From assembly GCF_000717345.1 (NCBI RefSeq), contig NZ_JNZA01000023.1, positions 1-64,000 on the forward strand: DNA of 64,000 bases, read 5' to 3'. The position numbers and the translations under genes were made by a program. Every line of letters starts with the position of its first letter. The first letter of the stretch is position 1. The notes beneath the pieces are model-generated. The model did no database searches, was not told the DNA's origin, and saw only the letters and a list, made by a program, of their open reading frames with translations. Of this stretch, positions 51,108 through 59,874 are shown piece after piece. The DNA is from Streptomyces lydicus. Its GTDB lineage: Bacteria; Actinomycetota; Actinomycetes; Streptomycetales; Streptomycetaceae.

Positions 51108-51992
51108 TCAGCCGGTTGCCAGCGACCCCAGCTTGTCGGGGTTGCGCACGATGTAGATCGTCTGGATCCGGCCGTCCTTGACGCCGAGCTGGATGACGGA
51201 GTCCGGCACCTCTCCGATGTGCCCCAACAGCGCGATACCGCCGTTGAGTTCGCGAATGGTGAACTCCAGTCCGGGCGGTGCGGACCGGGCCACGCCGAAG
51301 ACGAAGCGGGCGATCTTGTCCGCGGACTCGATGACCCGCAGCGGCGCCTTGGCCTTGCCGCCGCTGTCGCCGACCAGCCGGGCGTCCGCCGCGAGCAGGG
51401 CGAGGAGTCCCTGCAGATCGTCGCCGGCCGCCGCGGCCAGGAACCGCTCGGTCAGATCGCGCTGCTGCTCCGGGTCGACCTCGTAGCGCGGCCGGCCGTC
51501 CTCCACGTGCTTGCGGGCCCGGCCGGCCAGTTGGCGCACCGCGGCGTCGCTGCGGTCCAGGATGGTGGCGATCTCCGCGTACGGATAGCCGAATGCCTCG
51601 CGCAGCACGAACACGGCGCGCTCCAGCGGGGAGAGCGACTCCATGACGACGAGGACGGCGAGGGTGACGGATTCGGCGAACACCGTCCGTTCGGCGCCGT
51701 CCGGCGCGGTGCCGACGGTGTCGGTCGCGAGCGGTTCCGGCAGCCAGGGCCCCACGTAGGACTCGCGGCGCGCCTGGACCTGCCGCAGCCGGTCGATGGC
51801 GAGCCGGGTGGTGATCCGTACGAGGAAGGCGCGCGGCTCGCGCACCTGGGTCCGGTCCGCGCCCGTCCAGCGCAGCCAGGCGTCCTGGACGACGTCCTCG
51901 GCGTCGGCCACCCGGCCGAGCATGCGGTAGGCCACCCCGAACAGCACGGGGCGGTGGTCTTCGAAGACGTCGGTCGCGGTTTCCTTCAGCAC
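51108..51992 (-). CDS. ECF41-type (SigJ-like) RNA polymerase sigma factor
   Basis: A 294-aa sigma factor with region 2 (VFEDHRPVLFGVAYRMLGRVADAEDVVQDAWLRW), region 4 (LSPLERAVFVLREAFGYPYAEIATILDRSDAAVRQLAGRARKHV) and a C-terminal SnoaL-like domain (LTERFLAAAAGDDLQGLLALLAADARLVGDSGGKAKAPLRVI; IVRNPDKLGSLA). The GGK and NPDKL motifs are typical of the ECF41 group, where this extension controls activity in place of an anti-sigma factor. GTG 51992 is the probable start; the frame is open to 52079. A truncated VOC gene lies upstream. Confidence 0.9.
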   Translation of the reverse strand: MLKETATDVFEDHRPVLFGVAYRMLGRVADAEDVVQDAWLRWTGADRTQVREPRAFLVRITTRLAIDRLRQVQARRESYVGPWLPEPLATDTVGTAPDGAERTVFAESVTLAVLVVMESLSPLERAVFVLREAFGYPYAEIATILDRSDAAVRQLAGRARKHVEDGRPRYEVDPEQQRDLTERFLAAAAGDDLQGLLALLAADARLVGDSGGKAKAPLRVIESADKIARFVFGVARSAPPGLEFTIRELNGGIALLGHIGEVPDSVIQLGVKDGRIQTIYIVRNPDKLGSLATG

Positions 51993-52112
51993 CCTTCCAT
52001 CCCAGCGGGCCACCTCCGCGTTGTCCAGCGGAAACGGCGCGGTGCGACGCGTGCCACGGCGACCGCACGGCCGCGGCACACGTCGTCCTGACCTACGAAA
52101 GCCGCTGCCGCT

Positions 52113-52364
52113 TCAGGAGTTGGACCAGTCGCGGCGGGAGAGCACCAGCCGGTACCCGTCGGGGTCCTCCAGGGTGACGCCCCACTCGTCCCAGTACGGG
52201 TTGTACGCCGCGACCCGCGTACCGCCGACGCGCTCCAGCCGCTCGATCAGCTCGGCCGGCACCTCCTCGCCCAGGTAGACGACGAGCAGGTCGTCGGCCG
52301 TCGGGGAGGGCAGGTGCGTGCCGGTCGGGTCGAAGGTCAGCTCCAGGTGCCACCCGGCGTCCGG
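52113..52364 (-). pseudogene. 5'-truncated VOC/glyoxalase family gene
   Basis: An open stretch of 83 codons without start codon reads PDAGWHLELTFDPTGTHLPSP, DDLLVVYLGEEVPAELIERLERVGGTRVAAYNPYWDEW, and GVTLEDPDGYRLVLSRRDWSNS, ending at TGA 52113-52115. This is the second half of a vicinal-oxygen-chelate protein, with the metal-ligand glutamate region LEDPDGYRLVL. In frame, a stop codon (TGA at 52365-52367) precedes it, and no first half (normally some 45-50 residues) is found in any frame upstream, where the PhoD promoter region begins. It is probably non-functional. Confidence 0.75.
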
Positions 52365-52521
52365 TCACCTTCCTCGGGGCCGCCGTGCGGCGGCGCGTAC
52401 CGGGACCGTAAACGTCCCGGTCGCATCCTGGCGATCGGCCGATGGTCTTGCGACCATGGCCCGGGTCCGGTGGGTCGCGGGACCCACGCCCCGGGGTGCG
52501 GCCGGGACCGAACGGGCCGCT

Positions 52522-52550
52522 GTTCACCGGCCGTTCCCCCACCCGGCACC
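52522..52550 (+). promoter_or_regulatory. PHO box upstream of phoD
   Basis: Three 7-base units at exact 11-base spacing, GTTCACC (52522), GTTCCCC (52533) and CGGCACC (52544), match the Streptomyces PhoP direct-repeat consensus (GTTCACC). It lies about 55 bases before the phoD start codon. Confidence 0.75.
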
Positions 52551-52605
52551 GAACACCGATACGAACAGGTCATCACCGAGTCCGGTCGAGGCATGGAGGT
52601 TTCAG

Positions 52606-54180
52606 ATGGCGCAGGGATCCGACGGCGGCTTCGGACGGCGGTCGTTGCTGCAGGGCGCGGCGGCGGGTTCCGCGGCGCTGACGCTGCCCGTGCTCTCCGG
52701 CGCCGCGCCGGCGCAGGCCCGCAGCGGTCGGCCGGGCGCCGACTGGGGCGTGCAGGTCGGGGACGTGACCACGTCCTCGGGTCTGGTGTGGGTGCGCGCG
52801 GACCGGCCGGCGCGGATGGTGGTGCAGACCGCGGCCACCGAGTCGTTCCGCAACGCCAGGACGTGGCACGGGCCGGTGCTGGGGGCGGGGACGGACTTCA
52901 CCGGCGTCACCTCGCTGCACGGTCTGCCGGCCGGCGAGCAGATCCACTACCGGGTGCTGCTGGCCGACCCGGACGACCCCCGGCGGTCCGGCGAGCCGGT
53001 CACCGGCACCTTCCGTACGGCCCCCGGGGACCGGCGGCAGGACGTCCGCTTCCACTGGTCGGGCGACCTCGCGGGCCAGGGCTGGGGCATCAACCCGGAG
53101 CGCGGCGGCTACCGCATCTACGAGGACATGCGGCGCCGGAACCCGGACTTCTTCCTGTGCAGCGGCGACAACATCTACGCGGACAACCCGATCACCGAGA
53201 AGGTGACGCTCCCGGACGGCCGGATCTGGCGGAACGTGACGACCGAGGAGAAGGCGAAGGTCGCCGAGACGCTCGCGGAGTTCCGTGGCGCGTTCCGCTA
53301 CAACCTGCTGGACGACAATCTGCGCCGGTTCAACGCCCAGGTGCCCACGATCACGCAGTGGGACGACCACGAGGTGCACAACAACTGGTATCCGGGGCAG
53401 TTGCTGGCGGACGACCGGTACACCGAGAAGGACGCCGATGTGCTCTCCGCGCGGTCGCTGCGCGCCTTCGGCGAGTACTTCCCGATCCGGACGCTGCGGC
53501 CGGACGGCGGCGGCCGGGTCTACCGGGTGGTGCGCCACGGCCCGCTGCTCGACGTGTTCGTGCTGGACATGCGCCGCTACCGCAACGCCAACTCGCCCGA
53601 CCGGCAGACCGACGATCCGCAGGGCATCCTGGGCGCCGAGCAGCTGCGCTGGCTCAAGCGGGAGCTGTCCCGCTCGCAGGCGGTGTGGAAGGTGATCGCC
53701 TCCGACATGCCGCTGGGCCTGGTCGTCCCCGACGGCAAGACCGACTTCGAGGCGGTGGCACAGGGTGATCCGGGCGCTCCCCTGGGGCGCGAGCTGCAGA
53801 TCGCCGAGCTGCTGCGGCACATCAAGCACGCCCGCATCACCGGCACCGTGTGGCTGACAACGGACGTCCACTACACGTCGGCGCAGCACTACGCACCGGA
53901 GCGGGCCGCCTTCAAGGATTTCGCGCCGTTCTGGGAGTTCGTGTCGGGGCCGCTGAACGCGGGCGGGTTCCAGGCCGTGAAGCTTGATGGAACCTTCGGG
54001 CCCGAGCAGGCGTTCATCAAGGCACCGGACCGTGCCAATACCTCCCCCGCGGAGAGCCCGCAGTACTTCGGGGAGATCGATATCGACGGGGGCAGCGGGG
54101 AGTTGACGGTGCGGTTGCGTCAGGAGGGCGGAGAGGTGTTGTTCAGCAAGGTGCTCCAACCGGGACGGGTAGGACAGTAG
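52606..54180 (+). CDS. phoD: Tat-secreted alkaline phosphatase/phosphodiesterase PhoD
   Basis: A 524-aa PhoD-family enzyme releasing phosphate from organic phosphates outside the cell. The Tat signal is GFGRRSLLQGAAAGSAAL. A PhoD_N domain (WGVQVGDVTTSSGLVWVRADRPARM) precedes the metallophosphatase domain: FHWSGDLAGQGWGINP, FFLCSGDNIYADNP, TQWDDHEVHNNWYPGQ, WLTTDVHYTSAQHYAPERAAF and FWEFVSGPLNAGGF carry the metal ligands. ATG 52606 follows GGAGG. A PHO box upstream points to control by PhoR-PhoP. Confidence 0.95.
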   Translation: MAQGSDGGFGRRSLLQGAAAGSAALTLPVLSGAAPAQARSGRPGADWGVQVGDVTTSSGLVWVRADRPARMVVQTAATESFRNARTWHGPVLGAGTDFTGVTSLHGLPAGEQIHYRVLLADPDDPRRSGEPVTGTFRTAPGDRRQDVRFHWSGDLAGQGWGINPERGGYRIYEDMRRRNPDFFLCSGDNIYADNPITEKVTLPDGRIWRNVTTEEKAKVAETLAEFRGAFRYNLLDDNLRRFNAQVPTITQWDDHEVHNNWYPGQLLADDRYTEKDADVLSARSLRAFGEYFPIRTLRPDGGGRVYRVVRHGPLLDVFVLDMRRYRNANSPDRQTDDPQGILGAEQLRWLKRELSRSQAVWKVIASDMPLGLVVPDGKTDFEAVAQGDPGAPLGRELQIAELLRHIKHARITGTVWLTTDVHYTSAQHYAPERAAFKDFAPFWEFVSGPLNAGGFQAVKLDGTFGPEQAFIKAPDRANTSPAESPQYFGEIDIDGGSGELTVRLRQEGGEVLFSKVLQPGRVGQ

Positions 54181-54263
54181 AAACGAATGCGCCGATTGCG
54201 TCTTTTACCCGTCGGACACAAAGTGTTGGCGATCAGGCAACACCTGTCGGCCAGGCTGTATGC

Positions 54264-55664
54264 ATGACTGAAGCATCCTCTGCGCGTTCCTCCCGTCGCC
54301 ACCACTGGCGGCGGGACGTCATCGAGCTGGCCGCCCTCTTCACGGCCGTGGCGGTGGCCGACGCCGTCGCCAACATCGTCGCCCACGGCCCGTCGGGCCC
54401 GGTGCTGCTGTGCGCCTCGGCGGTGGCCCTGCTGGCCACGGCGGTCTTCCACGTCTGGTGGTCACGACGCCACGAAAACGCCCCGCCGCCGACCGATACC
54501 GGCGCCACGGCGGCGTCCCCCAGAGACCGGGCCCCCGGGGCCGGCGGCCGGGAGACGACGCTGTGGCGGATGCGGACCACGGTCCGTGACGAGCCGGGCA
54601 GCCTGGCCGAGGTGTGCACGGCGCTGGCCGCCCGGCAGGTGGACATCCTCAGCCTGCAGACCCACCCGCTGTCCGACGGCACGGTCGACGAGTTCCTGCT
54701 GCGCGCGCCCGGCTCGCTGGCTCCCGGGGAGCTGACCCGTACGGTGGCCGGCGCGGGCGGCCGGCACAGCTGGCTGGAGCGGGCCGACGCGCACGACCTC
54801 GTGGACGCGCCGACCCGGATGCTGGGCCTGGCGACCCGTACGGCTCTCGACTCCGCCGAACTCCCGCTCGCACTGCGCCAGTTGCTGGGGCGCTGCACGA
54901 TCCACTCGGTACCCGCCCGCTCGCTCACCGGTCAGCCGCTCGCCGAGCAGGTGCCCGCCGAGGGCGTACTGGAGGACCACACCATGAAGTTCCGCGATCC
55001 CTCCGGGGGGTCCTTGACCATCGAAAGGCCGCAGCTGCCTTTCACCCCCACCGAGTTCGCGCGGGTCCGCGCGCTGGTCGAGCTGGACGCCCGGCTCGGC
55101 CAGCGGGTGCCGCCGCGGCGTGAGGTGCTCACGCTCCCGGAGGGCAACGAGATCACCGTCCGCCGGGCCGACACCTCCGACCTGGCGGCGGCCCGCGAGA
55201 TGCACGACCGCTGCTCGCCCCGGACCCTGGCGCTGCGCTACCACGGCCCGGTGGGCGACGCGGACCGCTACCTCGGGCACCTGCTGAGCCCGCGCTTCGG
55301 CCGCACCCTCGCGGTGGAGACCGCTTCCGGCCGGCTGGTGGCGCTCGGCCATCTGCTGTGGGACGGCGACGAGACCGAGGTGGCCCTGCTGGTCGAGGAC
55401 ACCTGGCAGCAGCGCGGTATCGGCGCGGAGCTGCTGCGCCGGCTGGTGGCGATGGCGGACGAGGCCGGCTGCGAGAGCGTCTACGCGATCACCCAGGCGT
55501 CCAACACGGGGATGGTGGCGGCGATGCGCGGTCTCGGCCTGCCGCTGGACTACCAGATAGAGGAGGGCACGCTCGTGATCACGGCCCGCCCGGCGGGTGT
55601 GCCCGCCGCCCGGCCGGAGTCCCGTGAGAGCGTCCGCGTCCAGGACGGCACCGGCCGCCGCTGA
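54264..55664 (+). CDS. membrane-anchored ACT-GNAT protein
   Basis: A 466-aa protein of three parts. Residues about 20-70 contain two hydrophobic segments (VIELAALFTAVAVADAVANIVAH and GPVLLCASAVALLATAVFHVWW). Residues about 98-190 hold an ACT-like domain (MRTTVRDEPGSLAEVCTALAARQVDILSLQTHPL). Residues about 295-450 form a GNAT acetyltransferase (ITVRRADTSDLAAAREMHDRCSPRTLALRYHGP; LVEDTWQQRGIGAELLRRLVAMADEAGCE; AITQASNTGMVAAMRGLGLPLDY). ACT domains often bind amino acids, so regulated protein or small-molecule acetylation is a reasonable inference. No partner is adjacent. Confidence 0.82.
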   Translation: MTEASSARSSRRHHWRRDVIELAALFTAVAVADAVANIVAHGPSGPVLLCASAVALLATAVFHVWWSRRHENAPPPTDTGATAASPRDRAPGAGGRETTLWRMRTTVRDEPGSLAEVCTALAARQVDILSLQTHPLSDGTVDEFLLRAPGSLAPGELTRTVAGAGGRHSWLERADAHDLVDAPTRMLGLATRTALDSAELPLALRQLLGRCTIHSVPARSLTGQPLAEQVPAEGVLEDHTMKFRDPSGGSLTIERPQLPFTPTEFARVRALVELDARLGQRVPPRREVLTLPEGNEITVRRADTSDLAAAREMHDRCSPRTLALRYHGPVGDADRYLGHLLSPRFGRTLAVETASGRLVALGHLLWDGDETEVALLVEDTWQQRGIGAELLRRLVAMADEAGCESVYAITQASNTGMVAAMRGLGLPLDYQIEEGTLVITARPAGVPAARPESRESVRVQDGTGRR

Positions 55665-55715
55665 CGGCCGGGGCGCGGGCCACCCGCGCAGTACGGGGAC
55701 CGCCACCGTGACCAC

Positions 55716-55750
55716 GGCCGGCCGGGCGCGGCACCGCGGCCCGGCCGGCC
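55716..55750 (+). terminator. terminator after the ACT-GNAT gene
   Basis: GGCCGGCCGGGC pairs with GCCCGGCCGGCC (12 bp) around an 11-base loop, 52 bases downstream of the stop codon. Confidence 0.6.
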
Positions 55751-55838
55751 GCGCCGCGGGCAACGGACCGTAAAGCGACAGGAACGTACGGGCTGTTGAT
55801 GGTGACGCGGCGGGGTGATCCGTACGAGGATGGCCGGC

Positions 55839-57533
55839 ATGTCCAACACCACTACTCCCGCCGGCGGCCCGCTGCCCCGCCAGGTCGCCGACGCCTATGT
55901 CGACGCCCTCGTCGACCTGGACCCGATCACCGGAACCTTCCTCGGCATCCCCGAGAGTTCCGACAAGCTCCCCGACTTCTCGCCGACGGGCCAGGAGGCG
56001 GTGGCCCAGCTCGCCCGTACGACGCTGGACCGGCTCGCCGAGGCCGAGGCCCGGCCGGGCGCGGACAGCCCCGCCGAGCAGGTCTGCGCCCGGCTGCTGC
56101 GCGAACGGCTGACCGCCGAGCTGGCGGTGCACGAGGCCGGCGAGCGCCTGCGCACGGTCAGCAACCTCAGCTCCCCGCTGCACCACGTCCGTGAGGTCTT
56201 CACGGTCACCCCGGCGGAGACCGAGGAGGACTGGGCGGCCATCGCCCGGCGGCTGCGGGCCGTACCGGCCGCGCTGGAGGGCTACCGCGCCGCGCTCGAC
56301 GCCGGCCTCAAGCGCGATCTGCCCGCCGGACCGCTCCAAGTTCGCACCGTCATCGGCCAGTTGGACGAGTGGATCGGCACCGACCGCAGCTGGTTCACGG
56401 AGTTCACCGCGGCCGGCCCCGACGCGCTGCGCGCCGAGCTGACCGAGGCCGCCGAGGTGGCGACCGGCGCCCTGGTGGAGCTGCGCGACTGGTTCCGGGA
56501 CAGCTACGCCCCGGCCGTCGAGGGCGCGCCGGACGTGGTGGGCCGGGAGCGCTACGCCCGCCTCGCCCGCTACTACAACGGTGCCGACGTCGACGCCGAC
56601 GAGGCGTACGCGTACGGCTGGTCGGAGTTCCACCGGCTGCTGGCCGAGATGGAGACCGAGGCGGAGAAGGTCCTGCCCGGCGCGAAGACCCCGTGGGAGG
56701 CGCTGGCCTGGTGCGATGAGCACGGTGAGGCGGTCGAGGGCGTCGAGGAGACCCGGCAGTGGCTGCAGTCGCTCATGGACGAGGCCATCGAGTCGCTGGA
56801 CGGCACCCACTTCGAGCTGGCCGAGCGGGTCCGCCGGGTCGAGTCGCGGATCGCCCCGGCCGGCAGCGCCGCCGCCCCGTACTACACCCCGCCGACGCTG
56901 GACTTCTCCCGGCCCGGCCGCACCTGGCTGCCGACCATGGGCGAGACCCGCTTCCCGGCGTACGACCTGGTCTCCACCTGGTACCACGAGGGCGTGCCCG
57001 GCCATCACCTCCAGCTCGCGCAGTGGGTCCACGTCGCCGACCGGCTCTCGCGCTACCAGACCACGGTGGGCATCGTCAGCGCCAACGCCGAGGGCTGGGC
57101 GCTGTACGCCGAGCGCCTCATGGACGAGCTGGGCTTCCTGACGAGCGCCGAGCGGCGGCTCGGCTATCTGGACGCGCAGATGATGCGCGCGGTGCGGGTC
57201 ATCATCGACATCGGGATGCACCTGGAGCTGGAGATCCCCGCGGACTCGCCCTTCCACCCGGGTGAGCGCTGGACGCCGCAGCTGGCGCACGAGTTCTTCG
57301 CGCAGCACAGCAGCCGCCCGGCCGACTTCGTCGAGAGCGAGATCATCCGCTACCAGGGCATGGCCGGGCAGGCCATCGGCTACAAGCTCGGTGAGCGGGT
57401 CTGGCTCAAGGGCCGGGAGGCGGCCCGCGCCCGGCACGGCGCGGACTTCGACCTCAAGGCGTGGCACATGGCCGCGCTGTCGCAGGGCTCGCTGGGCCTG
57501 GACGCTCTGCTGAGCGAGCTGTCGGCGCTCTGA
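55839..57533 (+). CDS. DUF885 family metallopeptidase-like protein
   Basis: This 564-aa protein has the DUF885 pattern VADAYVDALVDLDPITGTFLGIPESSDKLPDFSPTG at the start, and in the second half a zinc-binding motif in the form YHEGVPGHHLQ (about 381-391), followed by ANAEGWALYAERLMDELG carrying the downstream glutamate. YYTPPTLDFSRPGRTWLPTMGETRFPAYDLVSTW also fits. Some members are dipeptidases or thermostable carboxypeptidase relatives. No signal peptide, so a cytoplasmic peptidase. ATG 55839 follows GAGGA. Confidence 0.9.
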   Translation: MSNTTTPAGGPLPRQVADAYVDALVDLDPITGTFLGIPESSDKLPDFSPTGQEAVAQLARTTLDRLAEAEARPGADSPAEQVCARLLRERLTAELAVHEAGERLRTVSNLSSPLHHVREVFTVTPAETEEDWAAIARRLRAVPAALEGYRAALDAGLKRDLPAGPLQVRTVIGQLDEWIGTDRSWFTEFTAAGPDALRAELTEAAEVATGALVELRDWFRDSYAPAVEGAPDVVGRERYARLARYYNGADVDADEAYAYGWSEFHRLLAEMETEAEKVLPGAKTPWEALAWCDEHGEAVEGVEETRQWLQSLMDEAIESLDGTHFELAERVRRVESRIAPAGSAAAPYYTPPTLDFSRPGRTWLPTMGETRFPAYDLVSTWYHEGVPGHHLQLAQWVHVADRLSRYQTTVGIVSANAEGWALYAERLMDELGFLTSAERRLGYLDAQMMRAVRVIIDIGMHLELEIPADSPFHPGERWTPQLAHEFFAQHSSRPADFVESEIIRYQGMAGQAIGYKLGERVWLKGREAARARHGADFDLKAWHMAALSQGSLGLDALLSELSAL

Positions 57534-57546
57534 GCGGGGCTCACGG

Positions 57547-57592
57547 GGCGGCGGCCGGCCACGGCGAAAGGGTGTTGTGGCCGGCCGCCGCC
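57547..57592 (+). terminator. terminator after the DUF885 gene
   Basis: A perfect 16-bp stem, GGCGGCGGCCGGCCAC with GTGGCCGGCCGCCGCC, and a 14-base loop lie 14 bases after the stop codon. Confidence 0.8.
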
Positions 57593-57611
57593 GTCCGTAG
57601 GGTCCATTGGC

Positions 57612-59060
57612 ATGACCGTGGACCCCGCGCCGGACCGGCCGCTCTTCCTCTTCTCCGGAGATCCGCTGCACCCCCGGCGTACCGATCCACAGTTCGCCCC
57701 GGAGGCCGCCGCGGCGCGGTCGGCCGGTGCGGCGACCGCGGTGCTCGACCACGAGGCGCTGCTTGCCGGGCACGCCGCGGACGCGGTGTCGCGGGTGCCG
57801 CGCGGCGCCGGTCCGCTCTGGTACCGCGGCTGGATGCTGCCCGCCGACCGCTACGCCGCCCTCGCCGAAGCGCTCGCCGCGCGCGGCGGCCGGCTGCTGA
57901 CCTCCCCCGCCGCCTACCGCACCGCGCACGAACTCCCCGGCTGGTACGAGGCGTTCCGCCCGCTGACGCCGCAGAGCGTCTGGCTGCCCTGCGCGCCCGG
58001 TGTGGCGCCCGCGCCCGCGGCGCTGGCCCGGCTCGCCGGTCCGCTCACCGTGCCGGGCCGGCGCTGCCCGCTGGTCGTCAAGGACTGGGTGAAGTCGCGT
58101 AAGCACGAGTGGGAGGAGGCGGCGTACGTCCCGGACGCCGCCGACACCGAGCGCCTCGCCGCGGTCGTCGGCCGGTTCGTCGCCCTCCAGGAGGAGTCCC
58201 TGACCGGCGGGGTGGTGCTGCGCGCCTTCGAGGAGTACGACCGGGCGGTGGGCGAGGCGCGGGTGTGGTGGGTGGACGGCGAGCCGGTGCTGACCGGCCC
58301 GCACCCCGACACCCCCGGACTGTGCCCCGACCCCGACCTGACCCATGTGGCGTCGCTGGTACGGCAGTTGGGGCTGCGTTTCTGCACCACGGATCTGGCG
58401 TTGCGCGCCGACGGCGTCTGGCGGGTGGTGGAGGTCGGTGACGGGCAGGTCAGCGGACTGCCGGCGGGTGCCGACCCCCACCCGCTGTTCGAGGCACTGG
58501 TCACCGCGGGCGCCGGCTACCCGCTGACGCTCACCTCCGGGCGGGTGGCGCTGCGCGCCCTGCTGCCGGCCGTGGCGGCCCGGGTCGCGGACGGGGACCC
58601 GGCCGGGTTCGACTGGGTCGACGGGGTGCCGCCGGAGACCACCTCGGGTGGTGCCGGGATCGCCGTGCGCGCCGCGGCGGCCGGCAGTTACCGTCCCGGC
58701 TGGGGCGTCTTCGTGCTGACCGACGCGGCCGCCGGCACGGCGCTGGGCAGCATCGGCTTCCACGGCCCGCCGGACGACGCCGGCTTCGTGGAGATGGGCT
58801 ACGACCTCTCGCCGTCCGCCCGCGGCGCCGGCTGGGCGACCGAGGCGGCACGGCTGCTGGCCGGCTGGGCGGCCGCCCAGCCCGGTGTGCGGACGGTGGG
58901 CGCGCTCACCGAGCCGGAGAACGTCCCCTCGCAGCGGGTCCTGGAACGGGCCGGTTTCCGGTTCGCCGGGGAACGCGACGGGCTGCGCGCCTACGAGATC
59001 GACGGCACCGCCGGAGCCCCCGCCGCCGGGGTCAATGCCGGAATCCCCCTTCGGAGTTGA
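57612..59060 (+). CDS. ATP-grasp (R2K-like)/GNAT fusion protein
   Basis: A 482-aa two-domain enzyme. Residues 1 to about 290 resemble a small ATP-grasp ligase of the R2K type: LFLFSGDPLHPRRTDPQFAPEAAAA, PLVVKDWVKSRKHEW (basic ATP-binding segment), ARVWWVDGEPVLTGP, and LRADGVWRVVEVGDGQVSGLP with the metal-binding Glu and polar residue. Residues about 305-475 are a RimJ/RimL-like GNAT: PGWGVFVLTDAAAGTALGSIGFHGPPDD, VEMGYDLSPSARGAGWATEAARLLAGWAA, EPENVPSQRVLERAGFRF. R2K ligases are thought to add amino acids to peptides or proteins. The fusion of ligase and acetyltransferase suggests successive modification of one product. The end overlaps the convergent SDR gene by 29 bases. Confidence 0.8.
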   Translation: MTVDPAPDRPLFLFSGDPLHPRRTDPQFAPEAAAARSAGAATAVLDHEALLAGHAADAVSRVPRGAGPLWYRGWMLPADRYAALAEALAARGGRLLTSPAAYRTAHELPGWYEAFRPLTPQSVWLPCAPGVAPAPAALARLAGPLTVPGRRCPLVVKDWVKSRKHEWEEAAYVPDAADTERLAAVVGRFVALQEESLTGGVVLRAFEEYDRAVGEARVWWVDGEPVLTGPHPDTPGLCPDPDLTHVASLVRQLGLRFCTTDLALRADGVWRVVEVGDGQVSGLPAGADPHPLFEALVTAGAGYPLTLTSGRVALRALLPAVAARVADGDPAGFDWVDGVPPETTSGGAGIAVRAAAAGSYRPGWGVFVLTDAAAGTALGSIGFHGPPDDAGFVEMGYDLSPSARGAGWATEAARLLAGWAAAQPGVRTVGALTEPENVPSQRVLERAGFRFAGERDGLRAYEIDGTAGAPAAGVNAGIPLRS

Positions 59061-59874
59061 TGACCTCACCGGTGATCCAGGCGGCCTCGTCGGTCGCGAG
59101 CCAGGCGATCAGCCGGGCCGGGTCGTCGGGCGTGCCCCACCGTCCGCCGGGGAAGCGGCCGGCGACCCGCGCGCGCAGCGCACCGACCGCGTAACCGGTG
59201 TCCACGGGGCCGGGGTTGACGGTGTTCACGGTCACGCCGAGGCCGGCCAGGGCGGTGGCGAGGGTGCGGGTCGCCGAGGCCAGCGCGCCCTCGGCGAGGC
59301 CGTAGGCGACCTCGTCGGGCATGCCGCCGCCCTGGTCCTGGCCCGAGGTCATCAGCACGATCCGCCCGCCCGGCAGTCCCGGGGCGCGGCGGCGGGCGTA
59401 CGCCTGGGCGAGGAGGATCACCGAGCGGGTGTCGGTCGCCCAGTGGGCGTCGAGCATCGCCGCGTCGACGGCGTCGAGGGGGCCGTCGCGGCCGCTGAGC
59501 GCGTGGTTGGCGACGAGGATGTCGAGCGGGCCGCCGAGCGCCTCGGCGGCGGTGTCGATGAGGCGGGCGGGTGTGTCGGGCCGGGCCAGGTCGGCCGGCC
59601 CGTGGGCCACCACCGCTCCGGGTGCGGCGAGTTCGCGCACCCCGTCGGCGACCGCCTCCGGGCCGCCCGGGTCGGCTCCCCAGGGCTGACCGGCGTCGTG
59701 CGGCACGTGGTGGTGCAGATAGACGCTCGCGCCGTACGCGGCCAGCCGCCGCGCGACGGCGTATCCGATGCCGCGACGCCGGCTGGCACCGGTGACCAGG
59801 GCGGTACGCCCGCGCAGCGGCAGCGGGTCGCGCCGCAGGGCGTCGGCGGGCGGGGTGCCGTCGTCGTGTGTCAT
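59032..59874 (-). CDS. short-chain dehydrogenase/reductase with altered active site
   Basis: A 280-aa classical SDR-fold protein: TALVTGASRRRGIGYAVARRLA (NAD(P) loop), ILVANHALSG (NAG-like motif), IVLMTSGQDQGG (Ser177), and VNTVNPGPVDTGY. The catalytic Y-x-x-x-K is Y191-GLA-E195, so the lysine is replaced by glutamate. Without that lysine, normal proton relay is not expected, so the protein may be a weak enzyme or a nucleotide-sensing one. ATG 59874 gives a normal length. It overlaps the ATP-grasp/GNAT gene tail to tail. Confidence 0.85.
   Translation of the reverse strand: MTHDDGTPPADALRRDPLPLRGRTALVTGASRRRGIGYAVARRLAAYGASVYLHHHVPHDAGQPWGADPGGPEAVADGVRELAAPGAVVAHGPADLARPDTPARLIDTAAEALGGPLDILVANHALSGRDGPLDAVDAAMLDAHWATDTRSVILLAQAYARRRAPGLPGGRIVLMTSGQDQGGGMPDEVAYGLAEGALASATRTLATALAGLGVTVNTVNPGPVDTGYAVGALRARVAGRFPGGRWGTPDDPARLIAWLATDEAAWITGEVINSEGGFRH

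Noticed and set aside
54462..59069. A 1535-codon minus-strand open frame across the ACT-GNAT, DUF885 and ATP-grasp genes.
   Set aside because: Very long, but low-complexity Arg/Gly/Val sequence spanning three well-supported plus-strand genes and two terminators.
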